NCBI GenBank assembly: GCA_019649035.1 | Contig: BMAT01000628.1 | Coordinates: 211,853 to 250,252, forward strand | Source of the DNA: Elysia marginata | Taxonomy: Eukaryota; Mollusca; Gastropoda; Plakobranchidae | DNA length: 38,400 nt | Reading direction: 5' to 3' | Part shown: positions 1-10,054 of the stretch, piece by piece | Layout of the letters: every line of letters begins with the position of its first letter | Position numbering within the stretch: position 1 is the first letter of the stretch | The notes under the pieces: model-generated | The model's database searches: none | What the model was told of the DNA's origin: nothing | Seen by the model: only the letters and a program-made list of their open reading frames with translations | Made by a program: the position numbers and the translations under genes

Positions 1-50
1 CATAGCGTTAGCCCATCTAGCTAACTATAGAATATCACTGGGGTCAACCA

Positions 51-187
51 GCTCTTGCTCGCGGCCCAGGCAGGGGCAATCAACTACGATCTACTTTAGG
101 TTAGACTAAGAGTTAGACTACGGTTCTTGCTCGAGGCCCAGACATGGTCAACTCAAACACGACTCTTGCTCGTGGCCCAGACAGGCT
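51..187. repeat. Three copies of a short GC-rich repeat
   Basis: The word CTTGCTCGnGGCCCAG followed by rCA occurs three times, near 55, 126 and 164, separated by unrelated AT-rich bases. Spacing is irregular (about 70 and 40 bases), so it is not a clean tandem array. It may be the edge of a minisatellite that continues to the left of the window. No coding potential is apparent. Confidence 0.5.
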
Positions 188-1057
188 TAATCACTGCATT
201 AGATCGGCCTCCTTGGTACATGTAATGTATGTACGTGTACAGTAAAATTACTAGCGCTGCTCCGAGAGAAGGACACCCCATGTGTAAAAATAGACCTCAA
301 ATCCCAACTAGAGGCTGTAAACATAGTACGTGACGTAACGAATGGTTTCATGGTATGCTCTGTAGGTCTACTTGATTTACTTCTATCGCAAGATGATAAT
401 GATGACCACGGCGATAACATGAATCAAGACGGTGCTGATGTACATGCGTTCATTGAGCAAACGCTGCTGATACATGTACATGTTCTTAGTTATAATGGAG
501 ATATTCTAGTCTAAGCTAAATCTTAACCAGTAGCTTATCACTTTGGTATTCATTTCTTTAACCTCCAGCTAAAGGCTAAACAATGGTTATCGCTACCTTT
601 TAAACTTCGTTTCAAGGTTAACTTATCCCATGTCCCTTAAAGTAATGAATTTTATATGATAAAAATTCATTGAACTGCACAAAGATTACAATTAAAGCTG
701 GCCTAAACTCGACCTCGCTGCTTTGACGGTAAAAAGAAAATGAGACACACACACACACAGATAGAGAGAGGGGGGGGGGGGTGAAGACATACAGACAGGC
801 AGAGAGTGACAAATAAAGACGCAAATGTGAAAACAGGGGCATATACATATTTAGGTGGAAAAGGGTTGAGCGAGAGAAAGGCCGAAGAACGGGCTGCAAA
901 AAAGAGCTTAGTAATAGTACAGCTGTGACTCTGAGTGTGAGAATGGGGGAGAGCTGAAGAGATAACGTTACAACTAGAAAAGACGGGTCTGCCTTAAGGT
1001 GTAAGATAATAAAAAAATTAGAGAGACATGGATGTAATAGATAGAAAAAAGGGACAG

Positions 1058-1099
<42 letters not shown>

Positions 1100-1832
1100 A
1101 TAAGCAAGGCCCTACGCAAGGCAAGGACATTCTTGTTTAAAAAAAAAAGATTGGTAGAAAGGAAAGTGACAGATGAAGAGAAGATGAACCTAATCAGATT
1201 AGATCCTCATCGCAAAGGTTAACCCTTTTAGGTTGAACTGACACATGCGATCGAATAAGACTAATGAGAGTGGGAGAGTACAGAGAGGCTTACATGACCC
1301 GGCAAGTAAAAATTAGGACGAATGATTCCATCATGTCTGAAAATAGACGCGTTGCCGGCAGCTACATGTAGAACAACGGCTCCTGTTCAGTGCGCCTCGC
1401 GGCCTTTGCTTAATAAGCTAGAAAAATGTAACGTTACTGGTTCCTGCTTTTTCAAGGTTCTTGAATTCTTCACAGCAAAGATTTTTTTTAAAAATAAGAT
1501 ACACGACTTGTTTTCATTGTTATATAATATAGCACGTATGGCTGGCATAAGCGCAATGTGTCACGGCCTAGCACTCGAGCAGTACAATATATTATTTCGT
1601 ACCTCGAAATGTAATAACAGGAACAGTAACGCTACAGCAGCACGTGTAATATACATGTAACGCGAAACCATTGACATGTGTAGATTGCGAAATACAGTAT
1701 ATGGTGTAAAATTACATCCATTTGGTTTAAAAGAGTACATGTACCGTTTGAGCGTAGTAAGCCGATATCGGTATCGCAATTTTGTTTATACCAGGCATTG
1801 TTTCTTCCTACAAAATGTTAATAATAATTCAT
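188..1832. other. No gene recognised; AT-rich DNA with simple repeats
   Basis: Open frames here are short and low in complexity. They are driven by a G-run near 770-781, a CA/GA-rich patch at 745-770 and the GA microsatellite at 1064. No protein family, splice-bounded exon or RNA gene is visible. Confidence 0.5.
1064..1096. repeat. (GA)n microsatellite
   Basis: An essentially pure GA dinucleotide run of about 32 bases. The Arg/Glu and Ser/Leu stretches in frames across it are artefacts of this repeat. Confidence 0.95.
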
Positions 1833-1924
1833 AGGCCCATATTCAATTGCACATTTTACGTGGGCAATAGATCTTCCTAGGCCCACCTTCAATTGCACAT
1901 ATTACGTGGGCAATCGATCTTCCT
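1833..1924. repeat. Tandem duplication of a 46-bp unit
   Basis: Two adjacent 46-base units, 1833-1878 and 1879-1924, both run from AGGCCCA through CAATTGCACAT and ACGTGGGCAAT to GATCTTCCT. They differ at only a few positions. This is a simple two-copy tandem duplication with no visible function. Confidence 0.9.
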
Positions 1925-2596
1925 TTCGACCAGCCATGTTGAGTCGGACGATGGACGTAAGAATTTGAAGAAAAAAAAACACACTTTCGAAAGTACACGC
2001 AGATTTTCAACAAAGCGCAAATGTACACGTATACCAGTATCTTTTTTATTTAATATGACAATAACATGTAATTGATAATTCCAAGACGCGTTTAAAACGC
2101 TAAAAGTGCATTGTTAGTATCCAATTCCAAGTTATCATTATCAAAGCCTTGGAAAGTGAAAATTGTAACATCCGGCTTATCTGACATTACACTTATACAT
2201 TACATACGCACATATTTAAGCAAGAGTAGACTTAACAATTACTAAAATAGAAAGAAATACAAAATGGGACTGTCACAAAGTGTTAAGTTTAACTTTAAGC
2301 CATCTTCAATGTGTTGGCTTTGAGTGGATTCCACTGTAGCTTTTCTACTGCTCTAGTAAGTGCTTGGCTACCGAAGTACAGGCTGAAAACTCCCACCGTG
2401 AGTGGATACCAAATCCCCTGAGTTTTGTTTTGGGTAAGCCCATAACCACTAAAAGTAAAGCACTTGTTGAATGGTGAATTGCCCAAACCTTATTAACAAC
2501 TAGTAAAATAAAATAGACAGATCATTAGGCTTTTCATGCTCCAATTTGTTTACGTTTTGGCTGAGAGGCCCGATGAGTACGGTGGCCTCGAATAAG

Positions 2597-2767
2597 TACT
2601 GTTGTTATAAACATCACCTTTAAGGAAAACTCTTGCTTAAAGTAATCTCTGTTTTACAATCCCATTTTGTGTTTCTTCATATTTTTTGTAATGATGAAAG
2701 TCAGCCCTTGCTTAAAGTCAACATATTTTTGCGGTCCCTAGGTGTTGATTTTATCACGATTCCATTG
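2597..2767 (+). mobile_element. Degenerate copy of the CAGTGGAATCC MITE family
   Basis: The interior matches the better-preserved copies at 6659-6840 and 28261-28417: CACCTTTAAGG, AACTCTTGCTTAAAGT, a TTTTGT-TTTCTTCATATTTTT stretch, and a right end GTGTTGATTTTATCACGATTCCATTG followed by TA. The left terminal repeat has decayed, so the left boundary is approximate. It encodes nothing. A lone right end of the same type, GGATTCCACTG followed by TA, ends near 2335. Confidence 0.65.
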
Positions 2768-2978
2768 TATGTACCCGGTAGTATTTCCGTGTATAGTCAG
2801 TGGCATGTACACTGTGTAACTGTAATAAGTGGTTAGCCAAGCAACTAAAAATACCGTCGTTTAACGCGACGCCTTCCGAGAACTGGACCAGAGACTTTAA
2901 AAATTCTGTTCCTCTCACACCGACGCAGCATTCATGCGACCAAGTGAAAGCAAAATGGGGTGCAGTCGGTCATTCATC

Positions 2979-3075
2979 GGTCCAGAGACGGTTCGGACTC
3001 TTCCGTACGGGACAATTTACTTTCATTTTCACAAGACGCGTATCCCGTACGGACGACTCCGGCCGTCTCAGGACC
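2979..3075. repeat. Imperfect inverted repeat (foldback) with direct-repeat flanks
   Basis: The left arm 2979-3012 and right arm 3043-3075 are inverted copies. The innermost 11 bases, TCCGTACGGGA against TCCCGTACGGA, pair perfectly, and the outer parts (GGTCC..GAGACGG against CCGTCTC..GGACC) pair with small gaps. The 30-base spacer carries TTTACTTTCATTTTCAC, which recurs in direct orientation near 3087 as TTTGCTTTCAGTTTCAC, and a related inverted form lies near 2945. The patch is GC-richer than its surroundings. It looks like a small foldback element or the termini of one. Confidence 0.65.
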
Positions 3076-4370
3076 AGTGCTCTGATTTTGCTTTCAGTTT
3101 CACATGATGCGTTCTGTGGGCGTAGGTGATTGGGACCTAAGTTGTTCAAAGTCCCCGATCCAGAGAAGTTTGGAGACTTTGACTGTGTTTGTTCATACCT
3201 GAACTGTTTCACTAGGACTCGGAGTAAGAGAGGTTTGAGGCTGCGATAAAAGGTAGCGATTCTGTCATATGTGACGGTGGACAAAGTATTTTATTGGACA
3301 AATTAAGGCCATGTTACAATCCATATTACTACCTGTACATGTATTTTGGCGGATATGGGTCTCAGCCACTGTGAGAGACTGTTTCTTATTTAATTGGAAA
3401 TTTAGATTTTGAAATTATAAATCCACCCGGTCGATAAATTTATTTCTGTGGAAAGATAAAAGTAAACGATTATTTAAAATAGCAATGACCGCTCGCAAAT
3501 ATAATTTCTTGTAACGTTAGCTTGAATTATTATTTTTAAGTGTTATTTTGGTTCAGCTGCAATTTAAAGGCCTTTAAATTTTTGAAATTTTCAGGTGTTA
3601 TTAGAAACAGATATTAAATTGGTATTTAAGTTAATCAAGTATTATAATTTTGTAATTTGATAAATGATAATAAATTTATTAATTTCCATAGAGCTTTGGA
3701 CTTTGACATATAATTTGGGAAATTTTCGGATCTTGGTATATTTTTGCTTGTAAAGTAGCAATTTCAATACCTTTTTAATATACTAGGCTAAGAAAAGTAA
3801 CTGCGATTCATGTTATTCCTTAGTAAACACTTTTTGCCTTTCTACATTTCTTGTTCGATTCATACAAAATTTTTGACGAAAAATTATGTACAGATGTACA
3901 TTGTGCATGTACCTGTATAATATTTTTAGAACCAACATCTTAAAAATGGCAGAATTGTTACTTATACCTAAAAATGCTCTGTCTCCCATCATAAACGACA
4001 AATACATGTAGTTACGACCTTTTGTGGCAGTCTCATTTACAAAACTACATAGTTCTTGTTCATTTACTAATAGAGGAGAAAAGACATAAAAAGGGTAGGC
4101 CTTCCCTCAAGAAAAAAAATAAAATGAAGGTCCTCAACTTTTGTCACCCAATTACTTCATATTTCTTTAAGGTATTTACATGAAAATACACATATCAAGG
4201 TGTTTGACGTTTTAAGCTTCTCGCTTTATTGATTTAGAAGTTATTTGATTCTAGGGAACACGCACCTCAGATGAAAAAAACAGTCCATGAACTACCGGTA
4301 CAGTGTAATCAGTTTTTCAAGGGATGTGTAGAACATCCTTTTACTTTTCAGCTGAACAACGGCTCTAGTC
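3076..4370. other. No gene recognised; AT-rich intergenic DNA
   Basis: A strongly AT-rich stretch, especially 3390-3780, with short chance frames only. I see no exon, RNA gene or clear repeat unit. Confidence 0.5.
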
Positions 4371-4379
4371 TAAGTCTAA

Positions 4380-5200
4380 CTCTTTAGCGCCATGTTGCCA
4401 TGGGCTTTCTCCCTTCCTCAACATCTATTGGTCTCCAGCACTCCTTTATTTTTGCTTTCATTTCATTTTCAGTTGATGGAATCGATCGTCCCAGCAAGCA
4501 AGCCCCACACAGCATAGTCCGTCGGATTTAAATCTGGAGATTGTGGTGGTTAACTATCTTTGGCAGTGAAATCGACTCCTTGATCTATGACTATGAGAAA
4601 TTGTTGGGTTGCATGATTTGTGTGCAAAGTAGCACCGTCTTGTTGCAGAATGAAGTCACATTGAGGATAAAGTTTGTGAAAGGAGGAAAGGAACTTTTTA
4701 AAAGCAGACATATATGTAATTCTCTGAATTGACCTTCGTAGTTTTCGTATGAAGGAAAAAAATCTTGGTTTTGCCATTCCAGCATACGCCAGTAGAAACC
4801 ATGACTTTCTGCGAAAACCGATTTGCATCGTGGGAAAGCCGTTGCAGAGGGATGTCCGACTTCTGTATTCCGCAAACAACGTCATTTTGTCTATTTTTGA
4901 CAATCTCTAAGACTAAGAGTGAAGTCTTTTTCATCTGAGAAGATAGTTGGCTTGACATCTTCATCGGTAAATCTGTTAAGAAACCGCCGTGGCCGAAGGC
5001 GTCTTTTCTCTTTCATACTTTATGTTTTTTTGCCAGTCTGAATTGGCTTGTAGGTCTTTAATTTCCTATCTTTTTTTTTACAATTCTTTGGGCAACGCTT
5101 ATTCCTATCTGTAATTGTGATGCTATTTTCATTTTTCTGGCTGATTTATGGGTGCGCAGCGCGGATCGCAAAAAAGCTCTGGACCGGAGGTTGATATATT
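4380..5200 (-). pseudogene. Decayed mariner-type (Tc1/mariner superfamily) transposase
   Basis: Read right to left, the frames show a worn helix-turn-helix region (about 5000-5170), the first catalytic aspartate in PTIFSDEKDFTL (about 4915-4950), then VMVSTGVCWNGKTKIFF (about 4765-4815), the second aspartate in ILQQDGATLH (codon 4639-4637), and the block PPQSPDLNPTDYAVWG with the third aspartate at 4519-4517. The parts lie in different frames, so at least two frameshifts have occurred, and a TAA at 4552-4550 interrupts the frame just before PPQSPDLN. The gene cannot make an active enzyme. The D-to-D spacing, counting the stop codon, is 39 residues. I did not find terminal inverted repeats, so the element boundaries are those of the coding remnant only. 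Confidence 0.85.
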
Positions 5201-5931
5201 TTTCGTGAGTTTCGGTAACTTTCTTTTAAACATCTGTCGTTTCGTTATACGTTAACGGATTCTGTTGATATATGGCATGGTATTGTAGTATAGTTGATTT
5301 ATCACATGCCTAAATGTTATAACAATTGCACCAAGAATGTTAGAGATATGGCGCTTCAAAGTTTGAATACCACACTGATAGTGATATGGGCAGCAGACAC
5401 AACTTTTAGAACATTCAGCATCAAAGTTACCGCTAACAGCGATCTACTCTGGGCGAAGTATCCACAATTACCAACAGTTTAAAAATTCCCACAAGGAATT
5501 CTATCTGGTTCAGAATTAGATAATATCTTCCATTGCAATAAAAAATAGATCCCGATGGCTATTGGTGAAAAGTTACTGCTAAGTATAACCGAAAATACAC
5601 GAGCATGGCAAGGAGACTTTACCGTATACGATCACCACAGATGTACAAATAATGATCTCACATAACTAGTGAACGTTCTTTACACAAGTCTGTGAGGCCA
5701 TAATAGACAAAGATTCCCGGAAATAAAGTGTATAACTATGGTTGATTTTGAATCTATCACACAGATAATTTTAATATTGAAGGAAGCGGGGACTTTTTTA
5801 CCCTATAACCCAAGGTTGCCGATTGTCACACACATATATACAAAACTAAAAGAAATTGGGCAACACAGAACAGTAACTGAGTAAGTTCTCGTAAGTATCC
5901 AAGCAACTGAAGCGCAAAACGAGATAAGCTA
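5201..5931. other. No gene recognised; 3' flank of the first MADF-BESS gene
   Basis: The right part should contain the 3' UTR of the gene ending at 5932. I see no AATAAA on the minus strand within about 250 bases of its stop codon, so the polyadenylation site is not placed. Confidence 0.4.
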
Positions 5932-8496
5932 TCAGTTGGGCGTAGTAAAGCTAGAAGAAGCCCTCGTTTCCGTTTTGTTGGTGCCGGCCTTGATTGCCCG
6001 CATGAGTAGCAGGACTTCGGTGCGGAACTCCAGCTTCTGATCCTCATTGAAACCGCGCAGTGATGGCAGTAGGCTGGCGAAGAAAGCCATGTCTGGGTCT
6101 CGCTCCTCGCGATTCTCCAGCTCCACGATTCGTCGCATCATCTGCTCCAAGGCCCAGAACTCCCGTTTCTGTTGTTCTCTCGCCGGCGTCATCACGGGCC
6201 TAAAGCGGCTATTTGAAGAAGACTCGGGCGCGTCATTGAAGTCTGTAGAGGGTTCAGGTTCCGGCTTGACAGAGCTGTGACCGATCATGGCCTCTTCTTC
6301 GCACTCGAAGTCCAAGGTCGTAGATGATTTGTCATCATTATCTTCTTCCTCTTCCTCGTTGACATTGCTGTTCATGCCATTATCTTTACCACCTGGAGGA
6401 TCACGGAAGGTCATGAACTTGTCCAGGAAAGATAACTTGGCAGCGAAGATATACGGTTTACAATGTAGACCTTCTTCGCCATAAGTGAGGACTCTTTTGC
6501 GGTGTTTGGAGTAAGAGTCTCGCAAGCTTTTCCACCTGGCTTGCAATTCTTTCACTACATTTTTAAGGAAAGAGAGCAAAGATAGCAACGGGAAATTAAT
6601 AATCAACATAACGTGTTTACAAACTTATAATGGTTATATCAACTATAATAGTCATATACAGTGGAATCCACTTAAAGTCAACACTCGTAAGGGAAACTCT
6701 TGCTTAAACGTTACAGTCAACTCTGTTTTGCAGTCCCATTTTGTATTTCTTTATATCTTTGTAATGGTTAAAGTCTACTCTTGCTTAAAGTCAACACATT
6801 TTTTCAGTCCTGAGTTGTTGACTTTATCAGGATTCCACTGTAAGTGCTTGTTCAGTTATTTTAAAGTAGTGCTCCAACTAAGAAGAATACATGGCTCCGT
6901 TCGACATTCAATAAAACTCTCATTATCAGAAATTACAAAAAGCTGTATTTCAGCAACTTAAGTAAATTTTTTTACCAAGCTAGCCGAGGCCATCGGGTTC
7001 AACAGAAACTACCACTTCTATGTTAGAAATACAATGTTTTTAGGCCTGGGCATTATAAAAAAAAGTGGAAAGCCCATTATATTAAACTACACTATTTTAA
7101 AGGTGCAACTCGATCTTGTAACACCTAAGCAATACATGTTAAAGGAAAACATTCATGCATAATATTTGGATCAAAAATGTGATGGGCCTCAGAAGACGGG
7201 CTTCATTGGGGCTTCCAAATCGTCTTCACACATCTTACCATCAACAAAATTAAGAGTGAGAAATAAATCTGTGCTCTGAGACTCCGATTATGGCAACCTT
7301 CCAGTTTAAATAGAGTTCAGTGGGCCTTCAAAACTTCATTTAAAGAAATTTCTTGACTCTTATAGTGATGCAGTTCGTGCAGTAAATGTGGCTTAAGAAA
7401 AGCCGAATTTTTAAAGTAAATTTCTAAACAAATTTGAACCCTAGTTTTAACTGTAATACTAAAATTCAAATGTGATACGTCGTTAAAATATGGATTTGTA
7501 TCATGTTTGCTTCGAAGAGTTAACGATTGCTTGAAAAAAGAGGCAACCAAAAAGGAACCCTAATGTGCCGGTGCAGCCGTTGTACAGAGTGAGCCCGGAA
7601 TGAGACGCACTGGTGAAGTACATGTCCTCCTCCCCTTCCAGACTGTGACAACATGCATCGCATCGGAAACAACAAGTAGGTACACATATATACATTATAG
7701 GCCTAATTGTTAGGTAGGATCTTGATTTATTGATTAACTAGCAAACATTCAGCCTGGATTAATTCGCGAATAGTCATGTTTAAATGAAAGAAGGCGAACC
7801 ACCGACACCATACCTTTCTGTCTGTCTCTCTATCTGTCTCTCTCTCCCTCTGTCTCTCACTCTCTCATTTACAAAGCGAGTATTGTAAAGGCAACTAGGT
7901 AAAATGCACCCTAAAACCCATTCTCTGGTGAAATCAAGGCATGATTTCTAGAGTTCCGTCCCTTTAAGTTATATCACATTATGGAAAAAAATCTAATTTA
8001 AACAAATGAACTTGCGAGGATCAAAACTTACAATTCGTTTTCCGCTTTGCAAAATTAATAAGAAAAACCTGATTTTATACCTGGGTGTTAGTTGATTGTT
8101 AGAATACACCGAATCCGGCGATTAGCGTCACGTGAAGAAAATGGTATTTTTCCCTCTCAAGTTACAACAAAAAAAAAGTCAAAGGCCTATGTTAGGTATT
8201 TTCATGGCACATGTAGATCTAGATCTAGTTTCCATAGGGCCATCAAATTTATTTTACAACAAACAAAGAACACGAAGAAAACACATAATGCATCCATATC
8301 AACTGCGAAAAAGTAACTTACCCCTTCTCACTTCCGCGACTTTTCCAGCGGCTTCAGGGAAGACCAGTTTAGCAATCTCTCTCCACGCCTCCGCTCTTCT
8401 TGCGTTATCTTTGTAAAAGGGATTCGATGTATTATACAGCAGCGGCCTGTTTTTTATTTCCGTTAGCAGGATATCAGTCTCGCGTAGCCTCGACAT
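5932..8496 (-). CDS. MADF-BESS domain protein (Adf1-like), two exons, 265 aa
   Basis: Exons 8496-8322 and 6554-5932 flank a phase-1 intron (donor GGG/GTAAGT, acceptor ATGTAG/TGAAAG). The start is the ATG at 8496. The spliced product has a MADF domain at about residues 9-105: LLTEIKNRPLLY, then EAWREIAKLVF, and after the splice VKELQARWKSLRDSY and LSFLDKF. An acidic, Ser-rich linker follows, with a VKPE SUMOylation-type motif at 154-157. A BESS motif (DPDMAFFASLLPSLRGF and on) spans about 211-247, ending the protein soon after. MADF is a Myb/SANT-like DNA-binding fold and BESS mediates protein contacts, so a nuclear transcriptional regulator is likely; targets are unknown. The intron carries a MITE at 6659-6840. 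A related gene lies upstream at 10055-11657. The family assignment is firm; orthology to any named gene is not. Confidence 0.88.
6659..6840 (+). mobile_element. 182-bp MITE with CAGTGGAATCC termini, TA target duplication
   Basis: It begins CAGTGGAATCCACTTAAAG and ends CTTTATCAGGATTCCACTG, which are inverted copies of each other, and is flanked on both sides by TA (6657-6658 and 6841-6842). No transposase is encoded. TA duplication and CAGTGG termini fit the pogo/Tigger branch of Tc1/mariner, but no autonomous partner is seen. It sits inside the intron of the MADF-BESS gene. Confidence 0.88.
7820..7868. repeat. CT-rich simple repeat
   Basis: Imperfect TCTG and TCTC repeats in the intron of the first MADF-BESS gene. 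The remainder of that intron (6841-8321) shows no exon or RNA gene; the GC-richer patch at 7560-7680 matches nothing I recognise. Confidence 0.8.
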
Positions 8497-8840
8497 TTAT
8501 TCGTCTTCGTTTGATGCACACAAGTCAAACGGCAAACGGTTAGGGTATTTATTAATCCCTGTCGTGCAAGAGCAAGACCCTATAAAGACTTTTGAGTATG
8601 GAATGTTTCTTTAGCAAAATTGCAGCGAGCGAGTGGGGGAGTGCTGCAGCTTGAAAGCAGGCTCCGGTTACACGCTTCCTGAAACTGAACACAGCCGCTG
8701 GGTCGCGTCGCTGTCTGTGCTGTACTACTACATACTAGACTTCGCGCTTTACGCGGGACAGCACGCTGCCCCCGCCCTGCGCTGGCTGGCACAAAAAAGA
8801 CCGCTTTCAACCCCTACGTCAGTCATGTATACACTGTAGT
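8497..8840 (-). promoter_or_regulatory. Probable 5' flank/promoter region of the first MADF-BESS gene
   Basis: Just upstream of the start codon the DNA becomes clearly richer in GC and CpG (about 8625-8790, including GCGCTTTACGCGGGACAGC) than the rest of the neighbourhood. That fits a CpG-type metazoan promoter. No TATA box is evident on the minus strand, and the transcription start is not placed. Confidence 0.4.
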
Positions 8841-9929
8841 TCATTTCGGGCCGTCAGCATGTTCACGTTGACCGCTTCGTCTGAACTTGTCACGCCCCAA
8901 ATTGGGGGCACAGTGACTGATAGACACTTTAGTCAAGAGAGATTCTGCGGCAGAGAAAGATTTGTCAAAAAACAGAGAGACGAGACAGAAATTTCTTTCA
9001 CTTCTAATACGTTATGCATTGTAATTCATTTTTTCTTCAATTACCTAGGTAAATAAATGTCATTTGGTTAAAAGCATTAATTTCCGGTCTCACGGTCTTA
9101 TGCGATCGCAAGGAGCAATTTTGTTTGCAATTATGCCTATTCATCACCTGTTAACTAACCCACCAATACAATGGGTTTTTTTTACAGGTGCGCCATCAAA
9201 TATACAATGCGCAATGCTAAGTTTTATGATTAAATGGGAAAGTGAACATCCTTATTAAAACAAACTGCATACTTCAGCTAATTTACATTTTGAAAGAGTT
9301 TATGAGAGCAAAAAAAAATCCACACGATGACTCAAGCAAAATTTATGGTGAGACGGACACTTTTTGTGATACGGTAATTTATTGTTTATAATCGCAACAC
9401 AAGTACATGCACTGTACATGAACCATACTGATATAAAATACCAGATGAACCAATAAATATGATTTAGTCAACCTTTGAACCAGGGTATTTTTGTCTTGTT
9501 TTAAAAAAAATCTCACGACATAATTATAATTATAGTCATATATTTTTTTTTCTCTTAGAGCAAGAGGCAAAACACAATACATTCATTTCTATCTGGATGT
9601 TGCTAAATCTTCAAAAGGACTATATGTAGTTCTTGGACAGAAAACGGGTGTCTATGTTGAGTAGACTAAGTTCTTGTACATTGAAGGACTGGGGTGCAAT
9701 GGTCTAAAATTTTAGGTTTCTTTAATTCCCAAAAACATACACATGGCGTGGTTCAAATGAACATATCACAAAAACGATAGAATCATATGGATCTAAATAT
9801 TGAAATCATTCATATGTAATTGGTTTTACAGTAAGTTATTTACTTCCCGAAAACGTTTTTTTCTTACTTAAAAAGGCAAAATCCGCGATTGCTAAGGTTT
9901 AATGAAAAGACATGTACATACACACACAT
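8841..9929. other. No gene recognised; intergenic DNA between the MADF-BESS genes
   Basis: Short frames only. A palindromic patch, GTCACGCCCCAAATTGGGGGC, sits near 8889-8910 but no partner repeat marks it as an element end. The right part, 9380-9929, is AT-rich and should include sequence just beyond the 3' end of the second gene. Confidence 0.45.
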
Positions 9930-9935
9930 TTTATT
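9930..9935 (-). terminator. Candidate polyadenylation signal (AATAAA) of the second MADF-BESS gene
   Basis: TTTATT on the plus strand reads AATAAA on the minus strand, about 120 bases past the stop codon at 10055. It is the first canonical signal I find downstream. Confidence 0.5.
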
Positions 9936-10054
9936 TCAAATCTTTTCCGGCTTGGAATGAGTAAAAACTTTGCATTCAGATAACTGACGGGCGAGGACAA
10001 ATGCCTTCATGTATTGTTGAACTTGCGTAAAGATTGTTGGAGCCTTTCTTGTTG

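Noticed and set aside
618-1130. 170-codon minus-strand Ser/Leu-rich frame
   Set aside because: Built on GA/CA simple repeats and a G-run; no start context or domain.
8889-8915. Start of an LTR (TGTCACGCCCC-type) retrotransposon
   Set aside because: Only the first bases are suggestive; no matching 3' end, second LTR, primer-binding site or target duplication was found.
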